DNA of 49,825 bases from Heterostelium multicystogenum (lineage: Eukaryota > Evosea > Eumycetozoa > Acytosteliales > Acytosteliaceae), in NCBI GenBank assembly GCA_003667245.1, contig RCNN01000214.1, positions 1-49,825 on the forward strand, in the 5' to 3' direction. Under the pieces are notes generated by a model. That model searched no databases and was not told the DNA's origin. It saw only the letters and a program-made list of their open reading frames with translations. A program made the position numbers and the translations under genes. Shown here piece after piece: positions 1 to 11,852 of the stretch. Every line of letters begins with the position of its first letter. Positions within the stretch are counted from its first letter, which is position 1.

Positions 1-369
1 ACAACAATGTTGTTGTGTAATAAAAAGTGTCAATTCACACCCAAGTGTTGAGTGGAATTGAACATATGATTTTCCATTTTGGTTAAGACTACTCCATTTT
101 AATTATTTGATAATTATAAATATAAAACAATAGGTTTTCAATAAACTCTCAAAAAACAACAATAAAAAGAAAGAAAACCTTAAAAATATAAACTATGACT
201 ATTTAGACTTATCTCAACTAGATTCAAAATATAATATTAGTCCTGCAGATTCCTGACTTTTTTGATTCATCTTAAAAATATTATTTCCTTATGTTATTAA
301 TTCAAAATAAATAGAATTACTATCTAATTTAATATATAAATATAACAACAATAATATATTAGAATAATA
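1..369. other. AT-rich flank, no gene seen
   Basis: I see no supported gene here. The DNA is strongly AT-rich. The first 16 bases form a small inverted repeat (7-base arms 1-7 and 10-16). The last part is probably the 5' UTR and promoter of the small gene starting at 370. Confidence 0.5.
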
Positions 370-663
370 ATGACAGACAATAATAAAAACAAAGATGGAC
401 CTCTAAATAATAATGAAAATGCTAGAAATATTTCTGATAAATTAGATAGCGCAATTGGTTGGGGTGGATATGATGATCCAAGAGAGAGTAAGGTAGAGCA
501 GCCATTCATGCAGCCTATCATTGAATATCAATATCAAAAAACCGTAATGAGCGTGAACATCAAAAGAGCTTTGGATCAATGGGGTATAATAACAGGTGGA
601 CCAAAAGACAATCTTAAAAAGTACGATGAAGAAAGAGAAAGAGAAAAAGAAAAAGAAAAATAA
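370..663 (+). CDS. Small uncharacterised protein, 97 aa
   Basis: An intact 97-codon frame with an ATG preceded by A-rich sequence (a common dictyostelid start context) and a TAA stop. I do not recognise the family. The N-terminus (about residues 1-25) is Asn/Asp/Lys-rich and polar. The middle (about 30-75) looks like a compact domain with aromatic and Gly residues (IGWGGYDD, then a stretch ending ALDQWGIITGG). The C-terminus is a highly charged Lys/Glu tail (KEKEK). No signal peptide or membrane segment is visible. The mixed codon use and non-repetitive central part favour a real gene over a chance frame. It lies upstream of SLU7 on the same strand, separated by about 440 AT-rich bases. Confidence 0.55.
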   Translation: MTDNNKNKDGPLNNNENARNISDKLDSAIGWGGYDDPRESKVEQPFMQPIIEYQYQKTVMSVNIKRALDQWGIITGGPKDNLKKYDEEREREKEKEK

Positions 664-1103
664 GAATAAGAATGACAATTAAATTACAATATTTATCATT
701 TACTTTTTCTTATCTTTCTTCAACTTTGTTTTAAAAGATTCGATTTAAAGAATCCAAAAGATAGTTAGTTGAAACTGAACAGTAGTAAAAAGCACAATAA
801 AAAAACAAAAATCAAATTCAAAAATATAAATATATATATTATTGAATGTTCAACAATTGTGTATAATAATATAGTTGTACCTTGGGGCTATTCATGTCTT
901 GAATCTAATTAGTTTTGGTTTAATTGAATTATTTTCATTCATGATTGTTACACAAACACAGAAATAATAATGCTAATTCTAAATTTCAAAAATTAATTTT
1001 ATTGTGAAAATTTAGTGTGTTTGGTTTTTAGGTTTATGTATGTCTGTTTGTACACCTTATTTATTTGTATTCAGACAGATTATAATATATAATTAGATAG
1101 ATA
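664..1103. other. Intergenic, presumed SLU7 promoter
   Basis: AT-rich spacer between two plus-strand genes. I see no ORF, RNA gene or clear repeat. The TATAATATATAATTAG-like sequence just before 1104 fits an AT-rich 5' leader. Confidence 0.4.
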
Positions 1104-2785
1104 ATGGCTTCAAAAACAGAGTCATGGAAGAAAAGAGAGGATTGGAGAAAACAAAAGGAGTTGGAAGAAGCTAGAAAAGCAGGTACGGCACCTGCGGAGC
1201 TTTGATGAGGATGGTAAAGAAATTAATCCTCACATTCTCAGTACATCAAGGATGCACCTTGGTATCTCAACTCGAAACAACCAACACTATCCCATCAGAG
1301 AGCTTTTTAACAAGAAGACAGACTATGATAAACAGTGGTATGACCGTGGTGTCTTTGCTGCGCCCGCTGCTACCAAGTTCCGTAAGGGTGCTTGCACGAA
1401 CTGCGGTGCGATGACGCACAGGCTAAAGACTGTTGCGAGCGACCGAGAAAAGTCGGTGCTCGCTACACTAACCAGGATATCAAACCGGATGAGGTCATAC
1501 AAGTTGCTTAATCTAGACTACGATAGCAAGCGTGATCCATACAACGGTTATGATCCTGCCTCCCTACCAAGAGGTCATGGCTGTCTACGAGAAGGCAGAG
1601 GTTGCGAGAAAGAAGAAGAGATTGCAAGAGATCATGAAAGAACAGAACTTAAAGTATGTATATGCTGCCAATTAGGCAATCAATAGAGAACCTCAGTATT
1701 AAATCTTTGTCTGAACAACAGCGAGGGAGAAGCAAACGAAGAAGAACTCCTGAAACAAGAAGAGGATCAAGCATTTGATAATGAAGATGCAGCCTGATTC
1801 CAAAGATGGATCCAAAGTCAAGAACAACAGTTAGAAATCTGAGAATTCGTGAAGATACAGCAAAGTATTTGTATAATTTGGATTTGGATTCAGCACATTA
1901 CGAACCTAAATCACGTTCTATGAGACAAAATCCACTGCCAATGCCAACATCACAGACATCCCCATTTGCAGGTGACAACTTTACAAGAAATACAGGTGAG
2001 ACTAAGGAGTTTAAACAGATGCAAATGTTTAGTTGGGAGGCCTCTGACAAGGGTCAAGATGTAGACTTGTCGGCTGCTCCCTCACAAGCAGCCATTTTGC
2101 ATCAAGAGTTCCTCAAGAAGAAAGGAAGCTGAAGAAGAAGACTAAAGACATGATTTTAAACAAGTATGGTGGAGAGGAATCACTGAGGAATCCAGAGAGC
2201 GCTGTAGATACTGTGCCGCAGACAGAAATCTATCAAGAGTACTCAGCATCTGGTAAACTCATCAAAGGTGAAGAGAAACTTACAAAGAGCAAATACGAAG
2301 AGGATGTATATTTAAATAATCACACTTCTGTGTGGGGATCCTACTGGGAGAATGGTGTCTGGGGATTCCAATGCTGTAACAAACAATCAAACAATCATAC
2401 TGTACAGGTGAAGCCGGTAGAAAATTAAAGGAACAATCATCAATAACAAAGAAATATCAAGAACAACAAGAGGAAGATAACGATGCAGACAAAGAACAAA
2501 ATGAAGACAAGAGCAAAGAAAAAGCAATGACAGAGAAAGAAAAGAAAAAGAAACAGGAGAAAGAAGAAAAGGAAAAAAAAAGAAACTTAAGAAAGCTTTG
2601 AAGGAACAAGAGAAACTAAACAAAATCATCGGCGTCCGATGACAGAAAGAGAGATTACAACTCATTGTCAAGTGATGGTTACAACGTAACCGACGAGCAA
2701 ATGGAAGCATATTATTTAAAAGAGAGTTAGAAGTGACGATCCAATGGCAAATTTCAAGGATGAAGAAGATTCAGATCACAAATAA
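1104..2785 (+). CDS. slu7: Pre-mRNA splicing factor SLU7 (frame broken by indels)
   Basis: SLU7 acts in the second catalytic step of splicing, helping choose the 3' splice site. The N-terminus carries the family hallmarks: a basic start ([20 protein letters not shown]), a [23 protein letters not shown] stretch and a CCHC zinc knuckle near 1394-1435 ([10 protein letters not shown], then the last Cys in the next frame). Later come [58 protein letters not shown] and a C-terminal [10 protein letters not shown]...DDPMA, all in the expected order. The protein is spread over all three frames. Shifts sit at or near 1201-1203 (TTT), 1235-1237, 1304-1308 (T5), 1425-1427 (AAA), 1562-1564 (CCC), about 2125, about 2397 and about 2725. 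Between about 1655 and 1800 I cannot follow the frame; a small intron or more errors may lie there. Whole-family order is retained, so sequencing error is likelier than a pseudogene. Confidence 0.9.
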
Positions 2786-3649
2786 TAATTATAATTTTAA
2801 TAAATACAATTCTTTAAATATTATTTTTATTTATATTATATTATATTAAATATTTGGGTGCCATTATTTTAACATTTCAAAGAAGGTATTTGCAAATACC
2901 AATCATTTCTAACCAAACTAACAACCAATCATTAGCTCGTCCAAATTATATTGCGAATCCAATTAAACCAATTCAAACTTTTATTATTAATAATTAAATT
3001 AACACGAAAAGGTATATTATTATAGGCCCAGGATGTTCTTTTTAGAGGTATCTCGTAATATTAAACCAATACAACCAGTTACTTCCAATTCACCCATTGG
3101 ACTTGAAAAAGCTATTCCAATACACTTGATTTTTATTATTAAAATTAACACCAACTAACATTTTAGTATTTGAATTGTAAAAATGATTTAACCCTCCTTA
3201 TTTTTAAATTTTTTAAATTTCAACAGCTAAATTATGAAAATCTGATCGATCTTGGATAAAAAAATAATTTCTGAACCAAATGTTATGTGTATTAATAATA
3301 GTAATTTATTTTTATATCAAATTTGCTGTTATATCATTAGTATCAGAATCCTATCATATCTAATTGATGATAAGAACAACAACAATAACAACAGAAAAAA
3401 GAATAGCAAGAAGAACAGAGTAGTTGTGAATTGACAATAATACTAATAATAACAACAACAACAATAATAAATAATAATAATAAACTCAAATAATCAATTT
3501 ATCTTAAACTAAAAATAATAAGAAAAAATTAAATTATTAATTATATATTTTAAATATAAATAATAATAATATTAATAATTATAAATAGTTTAGTCCAATA
3601 AAAATAATAGATAGATAGCTTGATATAGAATAAATTAGAAAAGATAAAA
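2786..3649. other. Intergenic spacer with possible coding remnants
   Basis: About 860 AT-rich bases between SLU7 and the RhoGEF gene. Two short patches look protein-like: one around 2925-2990 (reads NQSLARPNYIANPIKPIQ) and one beginning at an ATG at 3032 (41 codons, contains NIKPIQPVTSNSPIGLEKA). A 60-codon frame at 3252-3434 is low-complexity and unconvincing. None can be assigned to a family. Confidence 0.3.
3434..3484 (+). repeat. AAC/AAT trinucleotide-rich tract
   Basis: Imperfect runs of AAT and AAC in non-coding DNA upstream of the RhoGEF gene. Such tracts are typical of dictyostelid intergenic DNA. Confidence 0.6.
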
Positions 3650-6030
3650 ATGATTGATTCAAACAATCTTTATTTTCTCAATCAGAATAAAGAGAATTTA
3701 AATAATGTCAATCTAAGTATTCAGCAACAACAGACTCTATCACTTCGAAACCATTGTCACCAATGGCAATGTCGCCACCTCAATCCTCAGCCAATAGCTC
3801 GACTGCAGCATTGCCAATTCCATTTAGTTTGAACAATAATGGTGATTCGAATTCTAACTCTACTTTTTTAATGCCATTCCAACCGATTTCAATTTCCGGC
3901 AGTGGTGGCGGTCGCAAATACAATGTCGACATCTTCGTTGATTATGCCACCTCCATCATTGTCCTCTTCAACGTCAATGATGGGACCACCAACACTTACC
4001 TACACAAAGAGATCCTCAAACGTGTTTGAAAGTGTTTCGAGATCGACAACAATCAATATGCCTCCAACATCACCCCAGATCCCATACAACAGACACAGCA
4101 AGCAGATTGTAAGAAGATCAGTCAAAGTAGAAACTTCAGACATCAATGAGAGATGTCGAGAGGATAGAAGATCAGCTGCCATTTCAAAGCAAGCCAGCAA
4201 GCGTGATTTGACAATTTTCCTCTCAAGACAAAAGTCGGAAATCGAGCTCAAGGCAGAGAAAATCCCTGAAACTTTAACTGAAACAATCCAAAAAGAGATT
4301 GGAAGCAATTAAAGAATTGCTAACATCTGAGACTACCTATCTTAACCATTTAAATACAATTGTAGATGTATGTACACACATTTGTCAAATTCTGTATTCT
4401 TGTTTACTTATCTTCATTTCCAAATGGCAGGTTTATTTATTACCACTTAGGCGTGATTATTCAGCACGGAAGAAGTAAAGTTTATCGTATCGATCTTCTC
4501 TAATATCGAAGCCAATCAGAGCAGTCAACAAAAATATACTGGCACAACTCTCAAGTAGAATCAATAATTCAATTACAAACGAAACAATGATATCCGATGT
4601 TTTTATTTAAATTTGTATGTTTTAATTCGACGGTAGATTATTCTTAAATCCATTTATTAACTAATCCAATTGTTTAATAGATACCATCATTGGAAATCTA
4701 CAAAGAATACTATGTAAATTGGTATAGATCATTGCATAACTTGGACCAATGGTTGGCTAAATGTAAAAAGATTAAGAAATTCATTGATGAAAAGTCTATG
4801 GTGACATTAAATTTAAAGTCGTTACTCATTATGCCATGTCAGGTAATTAATTATATTAGAATATTAATCAAACTAGCTTGAAGTTAAACTTTAACTAATA
4901 TACAATACCAACATCAACATAGAGAATTCCAAGATATACATTGCTAATTGATGCAATCTTACAATATACAAATCCAATACATCCAGACTTTTTGAATCTT
5001 CAAGAAGCTATGGCTATGACAAAGAAATTGACAGAATCAATCAATGAACGTATTAGAGACTCGGAAAAGACTCAACTTGTGACAAACATTCGTTTTGAAA
5101 TTCGATGATTCCATTGGTGTAAGTAACATTATTTAATTGTATTGTGATAAATATTAATACTCTATAATGCTTTAATCTGCATAGTTCTTGGATGAAATTC
5201 ATCGTAGATTAATTAAAGAAACATCAGAGTTCCAACTATTACCTTGTTAAAATATATCTCAAATCAACGACCATTATGTTAACAATGATGACGACACTGA
5301 TGAAGAGGACTACTCCAGTGGCATCAAGAAGAAAAAGAATCAGAAATTGATTCCAAGTGACTGCAATATCTATTTATTTAACGACCTATTTGTAATTGGT
5401 GTTCCATCATTACAAGTCCCGACTAAGCAAACCGCTTTATTAAAAGCAACACTTGCAACAACCATATTTAAAGAATATCCACAATGTAAGAATCTGCCAT
5501 TTATTAATTTAATGGACTTTGGAACTAACCTATTTTCCAATTTAAAAGTACCATTGAAGTTTTCTGTTCACCATAATTCTGGAACCTATTTTTTCAATGC
5601 TCCAAGTCGTGAATCAAAAAGAACAGATCGTAAGGGAATGCAATGATGCTATCAATATGCTCATTAAAGATGACATAGAATTACAGGAGAGACGTAAGAA
5701 AATTCGTTTCGAAGGTAGTGACGAAGAAGGCTGGAATGTATTTGATCCAGAAGTCGTTATTCAATTCCCACTGGCTCAAAAGGCATTAGAGGTATGTTAC
5801 AACTCCAATCCATGGATGACAAAATACTGATATTCGGTTAATTATTTTTATAATAGGAATTAAATCAAATGCAAACACAGATATTTACACCAAAGAAAAG
5901 AAAGAGTGTAGTTGGAAAACTAAAAGAGAGAACTAGATCGTTCCTTAGTCCACACAAAACAATGAATGTCAAGAGAAGTTCGTCATTCGTACTCAATTCT
6001 CTTGAATCCGATATTTCCAGCTCCCAATAG
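3650..6030 (+). CDS. RhoGEF (DH-PH) for Rac/Rho GTPases
   Basis: The DH domain begins near 4300 with the family pattern (IKELLTSETTYLNHL), continues through YLLPLRRDYS, IFSNIEANQSS and LDQWLAKCKKIKKFI, and contains the signature helix LLIMPCQ|RIPRYTLLIDAIL split by an intron. A PH-like region follows (about 5190-5620: NIYLFNDLFVIGV, then a Phe-rich strand region), then a basic tail with FTPKKRKSVVGK and SFLSPHK. DH domains catalyse GDP release from Rho-family GTPases, here probably Rac proteins controlling actin. The N-terminus (3650-4230) is Ser/Pro/Gln-rich and probably disordered. Introns I can place: 4368-4430, 4843-4922, 5119-5184 and 5792-5856; another acceptor lies near 4680. Frame breaks occur near 3745, 3900, 4300, 5100, 5240 and 5630. 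The stop is TAG at 6028. Confidence 0.82.
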
Positions 6031-6257
6031 CTTTGTTGACTTCTTAATTAGTTAACAAGATTCTAATAATTATTACTTATATTTATAATAAAAGGTTATG
6101 CCAATTAAATTTGGAATAATATATATTTTCATTTAGTTGTTGGCAGCTGACATGCTGTTATGTTACAAGTAATGAATAATTATTTGGTTTGATAGAGTAG
6201 CTAGCATAATTCTTATTATTACAATTGATATCTCAGTCAGTCTTAAGATTGGTTATA

Positions 6258-6858
6258 TTATTTTAGTTCCACTTCAGTTGATTGATCTAAGATATTTGCC
6301 AGCCATTGAAATCCTTCGTATACACCAAAGTTGTTGTTTTTGGCAATAGTAGGCTGTAGATAGAGTTGTCTATTTTTGATGTTGATTGTGTCGAGCCTCT
6401 TAGAGACCTCTGATATCGATAATGAATTAGGGTGATCTTGCATATTGCAGAGGAACAGTATGGGCTTGCCAAGTAGTTTTTTCTTCACTTGTAAAACGAT
6501 CCAATGAACGATTGTCAGGCGACGAATCCATTTCAGAAGAGTTGATCACATACACAATTGCATCGATATCTTCATAGAAATGCCGCCAAAATAGTATGAG
6601 CCCACTGTGAATCTGTATCCTATGAGGCAATGCATTAGATTTCATGTGCATAATGATGTGGATCCATTGTAAAATGATAAATACCCAGGATATTATTTTC
6701 AAATTGCCTTGCTTTACTTTTTCAATAAGAAAGGCTATAGTTGGAATGATTACTTTCACTTCTCCCAGTCCAAGGTTATTCAGAATTGTAGTTTTTCCAC
6801 TGCTGGAAAGACCAACCATCAAAATCTTTACTTTCTTATGTTTAAATAAATCAAACAT
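6258..6858 (-). CDS. Divergent Arf-like small GTPase
   Basis: The start is the ATG at 6858 (MFDLFKHKKVKILMVGL); there is no Gly-2 for myristoylation. The order follows the Arf family: P-loop GLSSSGKTT, LNNLGLGEVK, IPTIAF (Arf switch I with its Thr), KIISW, then a 65-nt intron (about 6616-6680), then WRHFYEDIDAIVYVINSSE, ILFLCNMQDHPN and YEGFQWLANIL at the C-terminus. Two key motifs are changed. The switch II DxGGQ reads DTDSQ, and the guanine-specificity NKQD reads NMQD. Spacing between Trp and the later WRH is exactly that of Arf proteins, assuming one missing base near 6590. A further frameshift near 6485 joins the last part. It could be a pseudo-GTPase, or errors could have altered the motifs. 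It lies just downstream of the coiled-coil gene on the same strand. Confidence 0.75.
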
Positions 6859-6933
6859 ATTTACTATTACCTTGCCCCATCTATGTAGTTTATATATGTA
6901 CAATAGTTCAACTAATCATATTATCTATCCAAA

Positions 6934-7080
6934 TCAATTTCTATACTTCACAACCAACATTGTAGTTGTCGTAGTTTGTGGTGGCGTCGATTTAAATACG
7001 GTTGGCACTTTTGACGTAGACAGTTCACCACTAAATTTCTCAATTTTTTCAAAATTTTGATCATCATGATGAAGGTGAGA
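6934..7080 (-). CDS. Possible small coding exon, unassigned
   Basis: A minus-strand frame of about 47 codons, ending at a TGA at 6934, with non-repetitive, protein-like composition (contains FEKIEKFSGELSTSKVPTVF and MLVVKYRN). It is preceded by TTTTTAG, which could be a splice acceptor. It lies between the Arf-like gene and the coiled-coil gene and has no obvious start. It may be an extra exon, a short gene or chance. Confidence 0.2.
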   Translation of the reverse strand, partial: SHLHHDDQNFEKIEKFSGELSTSKVPTVFKSTPPQTTTTTMLVVKYRN

Positions 7081-7119
7081 GCTAAAAATTAAGACTCAAG
7101 GGTTAATAAAATAAGGAAT

Positions 7120-10100
7120 TTATATTTTATTGGCTTCAAATTGTTTGGTTATCCACATGGGCCACTCTTCAAAAGAAAGTTTAGGGTTGGATACAGCTGT
7201 TTCGTAGAGGTCGTAAATGTTGAGATTGCACTCCCATCCGAGATTGGCTATTTGGAGTTTGATACTTCTGGCGACGGTCAGGAAATATAGTTCTTTCAAT
7301 CGACCGAGATTTTCACAATTGTACTTGTTTCTCATGTCCTGAGTTCGATCTGTGCTTTGTCCATGTCGAGCTGCATCTCAAGGAAGGAGGCGTGAAGCTG
7401 TTTGAACTTTTTCTCTGACTCCTCTTTTCCAACTCTGATGATAACCAACTGGTCTTCTTTGTCCTCGAGAATTTGTGAGAGATAGGACTTTTGTTTCTGC
7501 AAATCCTGTAGCTCTTGTCTGAGATTATTCAACTCGGTGTTGATCTTATCCTTTTGGTTTCGTTTTCTGTCTCTTCAAGTTGGAGTGCAAGGTCGTCGAT
7601 CGATGAAGACATGCTTATGAGCTGTTTGAGACGTTCAGTTGCATGCTCATCTCCAGAGGTGACCAAGGTAGAGAACTCCTTTCCAATGCTATCCTTAAGC
7701 ACTACATTCTCCTTCGACAATCTCTCTTTCTCTTCGGTCAATGCTTTGATGGTAGAGTCCATTGCGTTAACTCTGCTCATGACATCATTGAGTGAGACTA
7801 TCAGTGTGGATGCTTCTTGCTTGAGTTCGCTTAGCTCCTTGATCAAAGCAGAGTTCAACTCGTCCATCTCCATCATTTTTGACTCCATGGCGTTGTTAGC
7901 TTCAACCGAGTCCAATTGCATACGAGAATGTTCTTCAGTTAGCTGCTGACACTTCTCTTGTAAATCTGAAATCTCCAGCTCTTTGTTACTGCAAACAGTC
8001 TCCAATTCCTCTACTTTTCCAATTAGGCTTTGAATCTCCTCTTGTGCTCTTTGTTTCTCCTCTATAATAGTTTCATTGTTTGCTTTGAATTGGTCCAACA
8101 TGTTCTTAATCTCAGTCAACTCCTTTTCTTTCAACTCATACGATTGCTTTAGCTCAAAAACAATTTGTTCCTTTTGTTCTCCATCACTTGCAATAGAGCT
8201 TGCCTCTTGCTTTTGCTGATTCAGTTGTTGCTGTAAATTGTCTCTCTCAGATTCAATCGACTTGTATATCTCTTCCATCTCTTCAATCTTGGCATTTCTC
8301 TCTTCCAACTCTTCCTTCAGTTTGTTGTTTTCATTTTGAATATCCTCAGTTTGGCTAGCGCTAGCATTTTGTTGCTGTAATAATTGTAGAAGCTGTAGAT
8401 GCTGCTGTTGTTGTTCTAAGCTTGATGTCCTCAACTGCTCCAACTCCATTGTAATTCTAGAGATCTGATCGTCCTTTGACTTTAAAATGTTGTCCGATGC
8501 CGATAGCTTCTCGTTGAGTTGAGTTATCTCTTGATTCTTTTCATTGCTGCCCTCTGCTATTTGATCATTCAACTGGCTAATAGTTTGCTTAAGTTGCTCA
8601 ATAGTATCATCACTGCTAGTGTTGTTACTTCTCTCCTCCAACTGCTGTTGTAGTTGTCTAATCATATCTTTAAGATTTACGATTTCTTCGTTTTCAAGTT
8701 GTCTAATGATTCCGTCTTTCTTTGAAATGGCGATGTTTTGATCCTCAAGTTGCTGTTTAATTGCCGCCAACTCTTCATCTTTGGCATCAATCATCTTCTT
8801 TGAGTCAGATGCGATATCGCTAATTGTTTTCTCAACTCTTCGATCTTCTCTTCTTTTTCTGCGATCTCCTCTTTCAACTGGTCAATATCCTGTTGCTTCT
8901 CCTCCAATATGGCTTTAAGCTCGGTCAATCTGTTTGAATCCTCTTCTTTGTTCATTGTCAATTGGCTGACGGTTGAACCAAGCAATGCAATAGCTTCGTT
9001 TGTCTCACCACTCTTCTGTATAAGATCGTTCAAGTGGTTGACAGTCATTTGCTTCTCCACCAACTCTCTTTTCTTGGACTCCACCTCATCCTTGAGCTCA
9101 TGAACCAATTGGCCATTGTCAATCAATCGTTGATTCAGATTAGATACAGATTGGCTGAGTTGTTCAATATCCAAGTCTCTGTCCTTCACTTGCTGACCAA
9201 GTTCTTTTGATAATCTCTCAAACTCCAAAGCTCTGTTGGCATCTACTCTCAATGAGTTGTTCTCTATCTTTAGCTGTTCAATTTCATCTGTTTTGTTTGT
9301 TAATGTTCTATTTACACTCTCAAGCTCTTGTTGTAATCTCTCCTTCTCGCTGGAAAGTTGTTGATTGAGGGTATCAACCTCTGCCTTAATTTCAGCCAAG
9401 AGCTGCGACTTCTCAGTCAATGTTTGCTTAGCAAAGAGTAGCTCTTGTTCTCCTGAGGACAATGATTTTCTTTTTGCTTTCTAACTCCTCTTGCAAAGCA
9501 ACGACCTTAGCCTGCAAATCGTCCTGGTTAGATGAAATCTGCTGTTTCATCTCCAAAACTACTTGCTTTGACGACTCTAGTTCTCTTTTCCAAAGTTTCA
9601 ACCGATTGTTTCTTACTCTCCAACTCGGCATTTAATCCTTCTATTGTTTGTTGTAGTTCAACATGTTTTGATGATGCTTGCTGATTACTGTTGGCTAACT
9701 CTTGCTTTGAAGCCTGGAGTTCCTGCTCAAGAGCTTCACAAGATTTCTTATTTGCATGCAATTCCTCTGTCAAGATGCTAACCTTTGACTCCAATTCATC
9801 ACGGCTACTAGCCATCTGTTGCTTTAGCTGAGTGATCTGATCGCTTGACTCTGTAATCTGTGACTGCAATTGGTTGATTGTAGACTGGTACTTCTCTTTT
9901 AGAGATTCAATGGCACTCTGTGATTCCAATCTCTCACGCTCCATTTCTTCGCGTAGTGAAACAGTCTTTTCAAGTCGCTCTTTGTTCAATCTTTCAATTT
10001 CATGATCACGATCATCGATGTCCTCTTGTAGACGAGACTCACTAAGCTTGGCTTGCTGCAAAACTAGCTGATGACGCTGCTCTATCAACTCAAGCTCATT

Positions 10101-11285
10101 GATTCTCTGTTTCTCATTCGTCTCCATCTTCAACTCAATCTCCTTGAGCTCCTGTGCCTTCTTTAGCAGCTCACTCTGCATCTCAAGCTTGTAGTCTGCA
10201 ATGGCTTGCTCCAATCTCTTGATTTGGTCGTCTTTCTCTGCAAGCGAGTTTTGCTCCTTCGAGCGAAAGTGTGCTTATCTCCTGGGCGAGCTTGCCGAGC
10301 TCCTCTGTATTTGCAATCATCGACTCTCTTCTGACAGAGGTGATGGTAACCTCTTTCTTTTCCAACTCCTTCTTTGATTCATCCAGTCTTTGGGTTAGCG
10401 ATTGTATTTCCTAGAGGAATATTCGAAAGTTAGTTCATGCACTGGCACCACGACGTCGCGTCGTTCTCAGTCCCTCAGCTGGGACCATGTCCCACTTACT
10501 GATTCATCTTTTTCCTGTCTTAAGGTGAGTTGCTTGATGTTTCTCTTCTGCACCTCTACGATGTCCTTGAGCTTGTTCAGCTCCAAATCCTTCTGGGTGA
10601 TGGTATTCTCGAGCAGAGTAACAGCATTGAGTGAGTTTGCGATTCTCGCGCTGCTTCTGGTGGTATTGGATGACGTTGGCAACACCTTGTATCCAATACT
10701 GCATCTCACGCTCGTTCTTGGCACGCAGCACATACGATCTCGATGGAATGTCAATCGAGAAGATATAGGTGGAGGGGTCGTGTATCTTAGTGGAAGTGAC
10801 CTGCTTGATATCGAATCGAGCCCAGCGAATTCGAGCCAATCACACTGATATTCGACATTGACCCACTTGAAGGTTGACTTGGCTGACTCTCATAGTAATG
10901 CAAATCGGATGCATTCGGTGACAATGAAAAAAATCTAGTTTTCCATCCTTTAATCAATCCTTTATCCTATTATTATTATTATAATCCACCAATCAGATCA
11001 AGGATAATCAAAATTAGTTAAATGTTATAACTCATAGATCTTTAACCTAATTTATTCATTGTGGTATGTGATATGTGGTATATGATTCTATAAGTGTATG
11101 TATATATAATATATGCATTGGTTAAAACCAATGATTACCACCTCAGAAGGCAGATTGTGACTTCAAAAACACACACATATTCACTAGTTCCAAATTAGAA
11201 TCTCTTTATTTGTATTACTTACACCTTGCTTATCTAACCAACTTTCTAAATGTGGTTTTGAACTACTACCATTGCTAGTAGACAT
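7120..11285 (-). CDS. PH domain plus long coiled-coil protein
   Basis: The first exon (11225-11285; MSTSNGSSSKPHLESWLDKQ) joins GWKTRFFSLS to begin a PH domain, which ends with RSYVLRAKNEREMQYWIQGVA near 10690. PH domains usually bind phosphoinositides or proteins at membranes. From about 10650 to 7340 the protein is almost all heptad-patterned coiled coil rich in Glu, Gln, Lys and Leu, about 1000 residues. A non-coiled C-terminus of about 70 residues (7120-7335; contains LGRLKELYFLTVARSIKLQI and FEEWPMWITKQ) looks like a conserved folded cap. A clear intron (10411-10499, GTAAGT...CTCTAG) interrupts the coiled coil; another lies between the first exon and about 10950. Frames change near 7333, 7530, 8793, 9440, 9580, 10200, 10260, 10630 and 10850. 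The architecture suggests a membrane-tethered scaffold; I cannot name a specific orthologue. Confidence 0.78.
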
Positions 11286-11852
11286 AATATTATGAAATCA
11301 ATTTGAAATGTTTTTTTTTGAATAATAATTAAAATGTATGTATGTATCAATATAAGTTTGTATTTGTATATAAACTAGATTCCAAGTTTTGTTACTATTA
11401 CAATTATTATTATTATTATGTGGTTGTTGTTTCTGTGTTGTGTTGTGGATATGATTGTTGTAAAATGATAGGTTATCTAGTATTGGGAATTAGTATGACG
11501 TATTGATGGGTAAAAAATAAAATCAGGATTTTTTTCAAAATTAGATTTTTAGTTGTAAAACAGATTAATTTCCACCTTTTTACTTTTGAAACCAGTGCAA
11601 AGTTATTGAAAAAAATCGACAAATTAAGTCGTGAATGTGTTGGTTGGTTTGCAAAACACATTTATTTTTGCATGCCTCATTTGCCATCTGGTTTGAGTAT
11701 GATTGACTGGTCTGTCATGTGAATAAGATTGGGTACCTTGGACTGAGTGGGCTTTCAGATTGTATTGTCAACAAATGATCATCATATTTGTTTTCTTTGC
11801 TGATGATGATAGAGCGAATTGATAGCCATGATTTCATCATGAAGCCAAATAG
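11286..11852. other. Intergenic between two minus-strand genes
   Basis: The right-hand end of this spacer in transcription order (11853 side) follows the stop of the BRCT candidate; the 11286 side is the promoter of the coiled-coil gene. I see AT-rich sequence and a short ATT run near 11407-11420, but no supported gene or RNA. Confidence 0.4.

Noticed and set aside
8909..9103. Plus-strand frames opposite the coiled-coil gene (also 7515-7949, 10402-10848)
   Set aside because: They are Ser/Leu-rich antisense shadows of heptad-repeat coding sequence, with no family resemblance.
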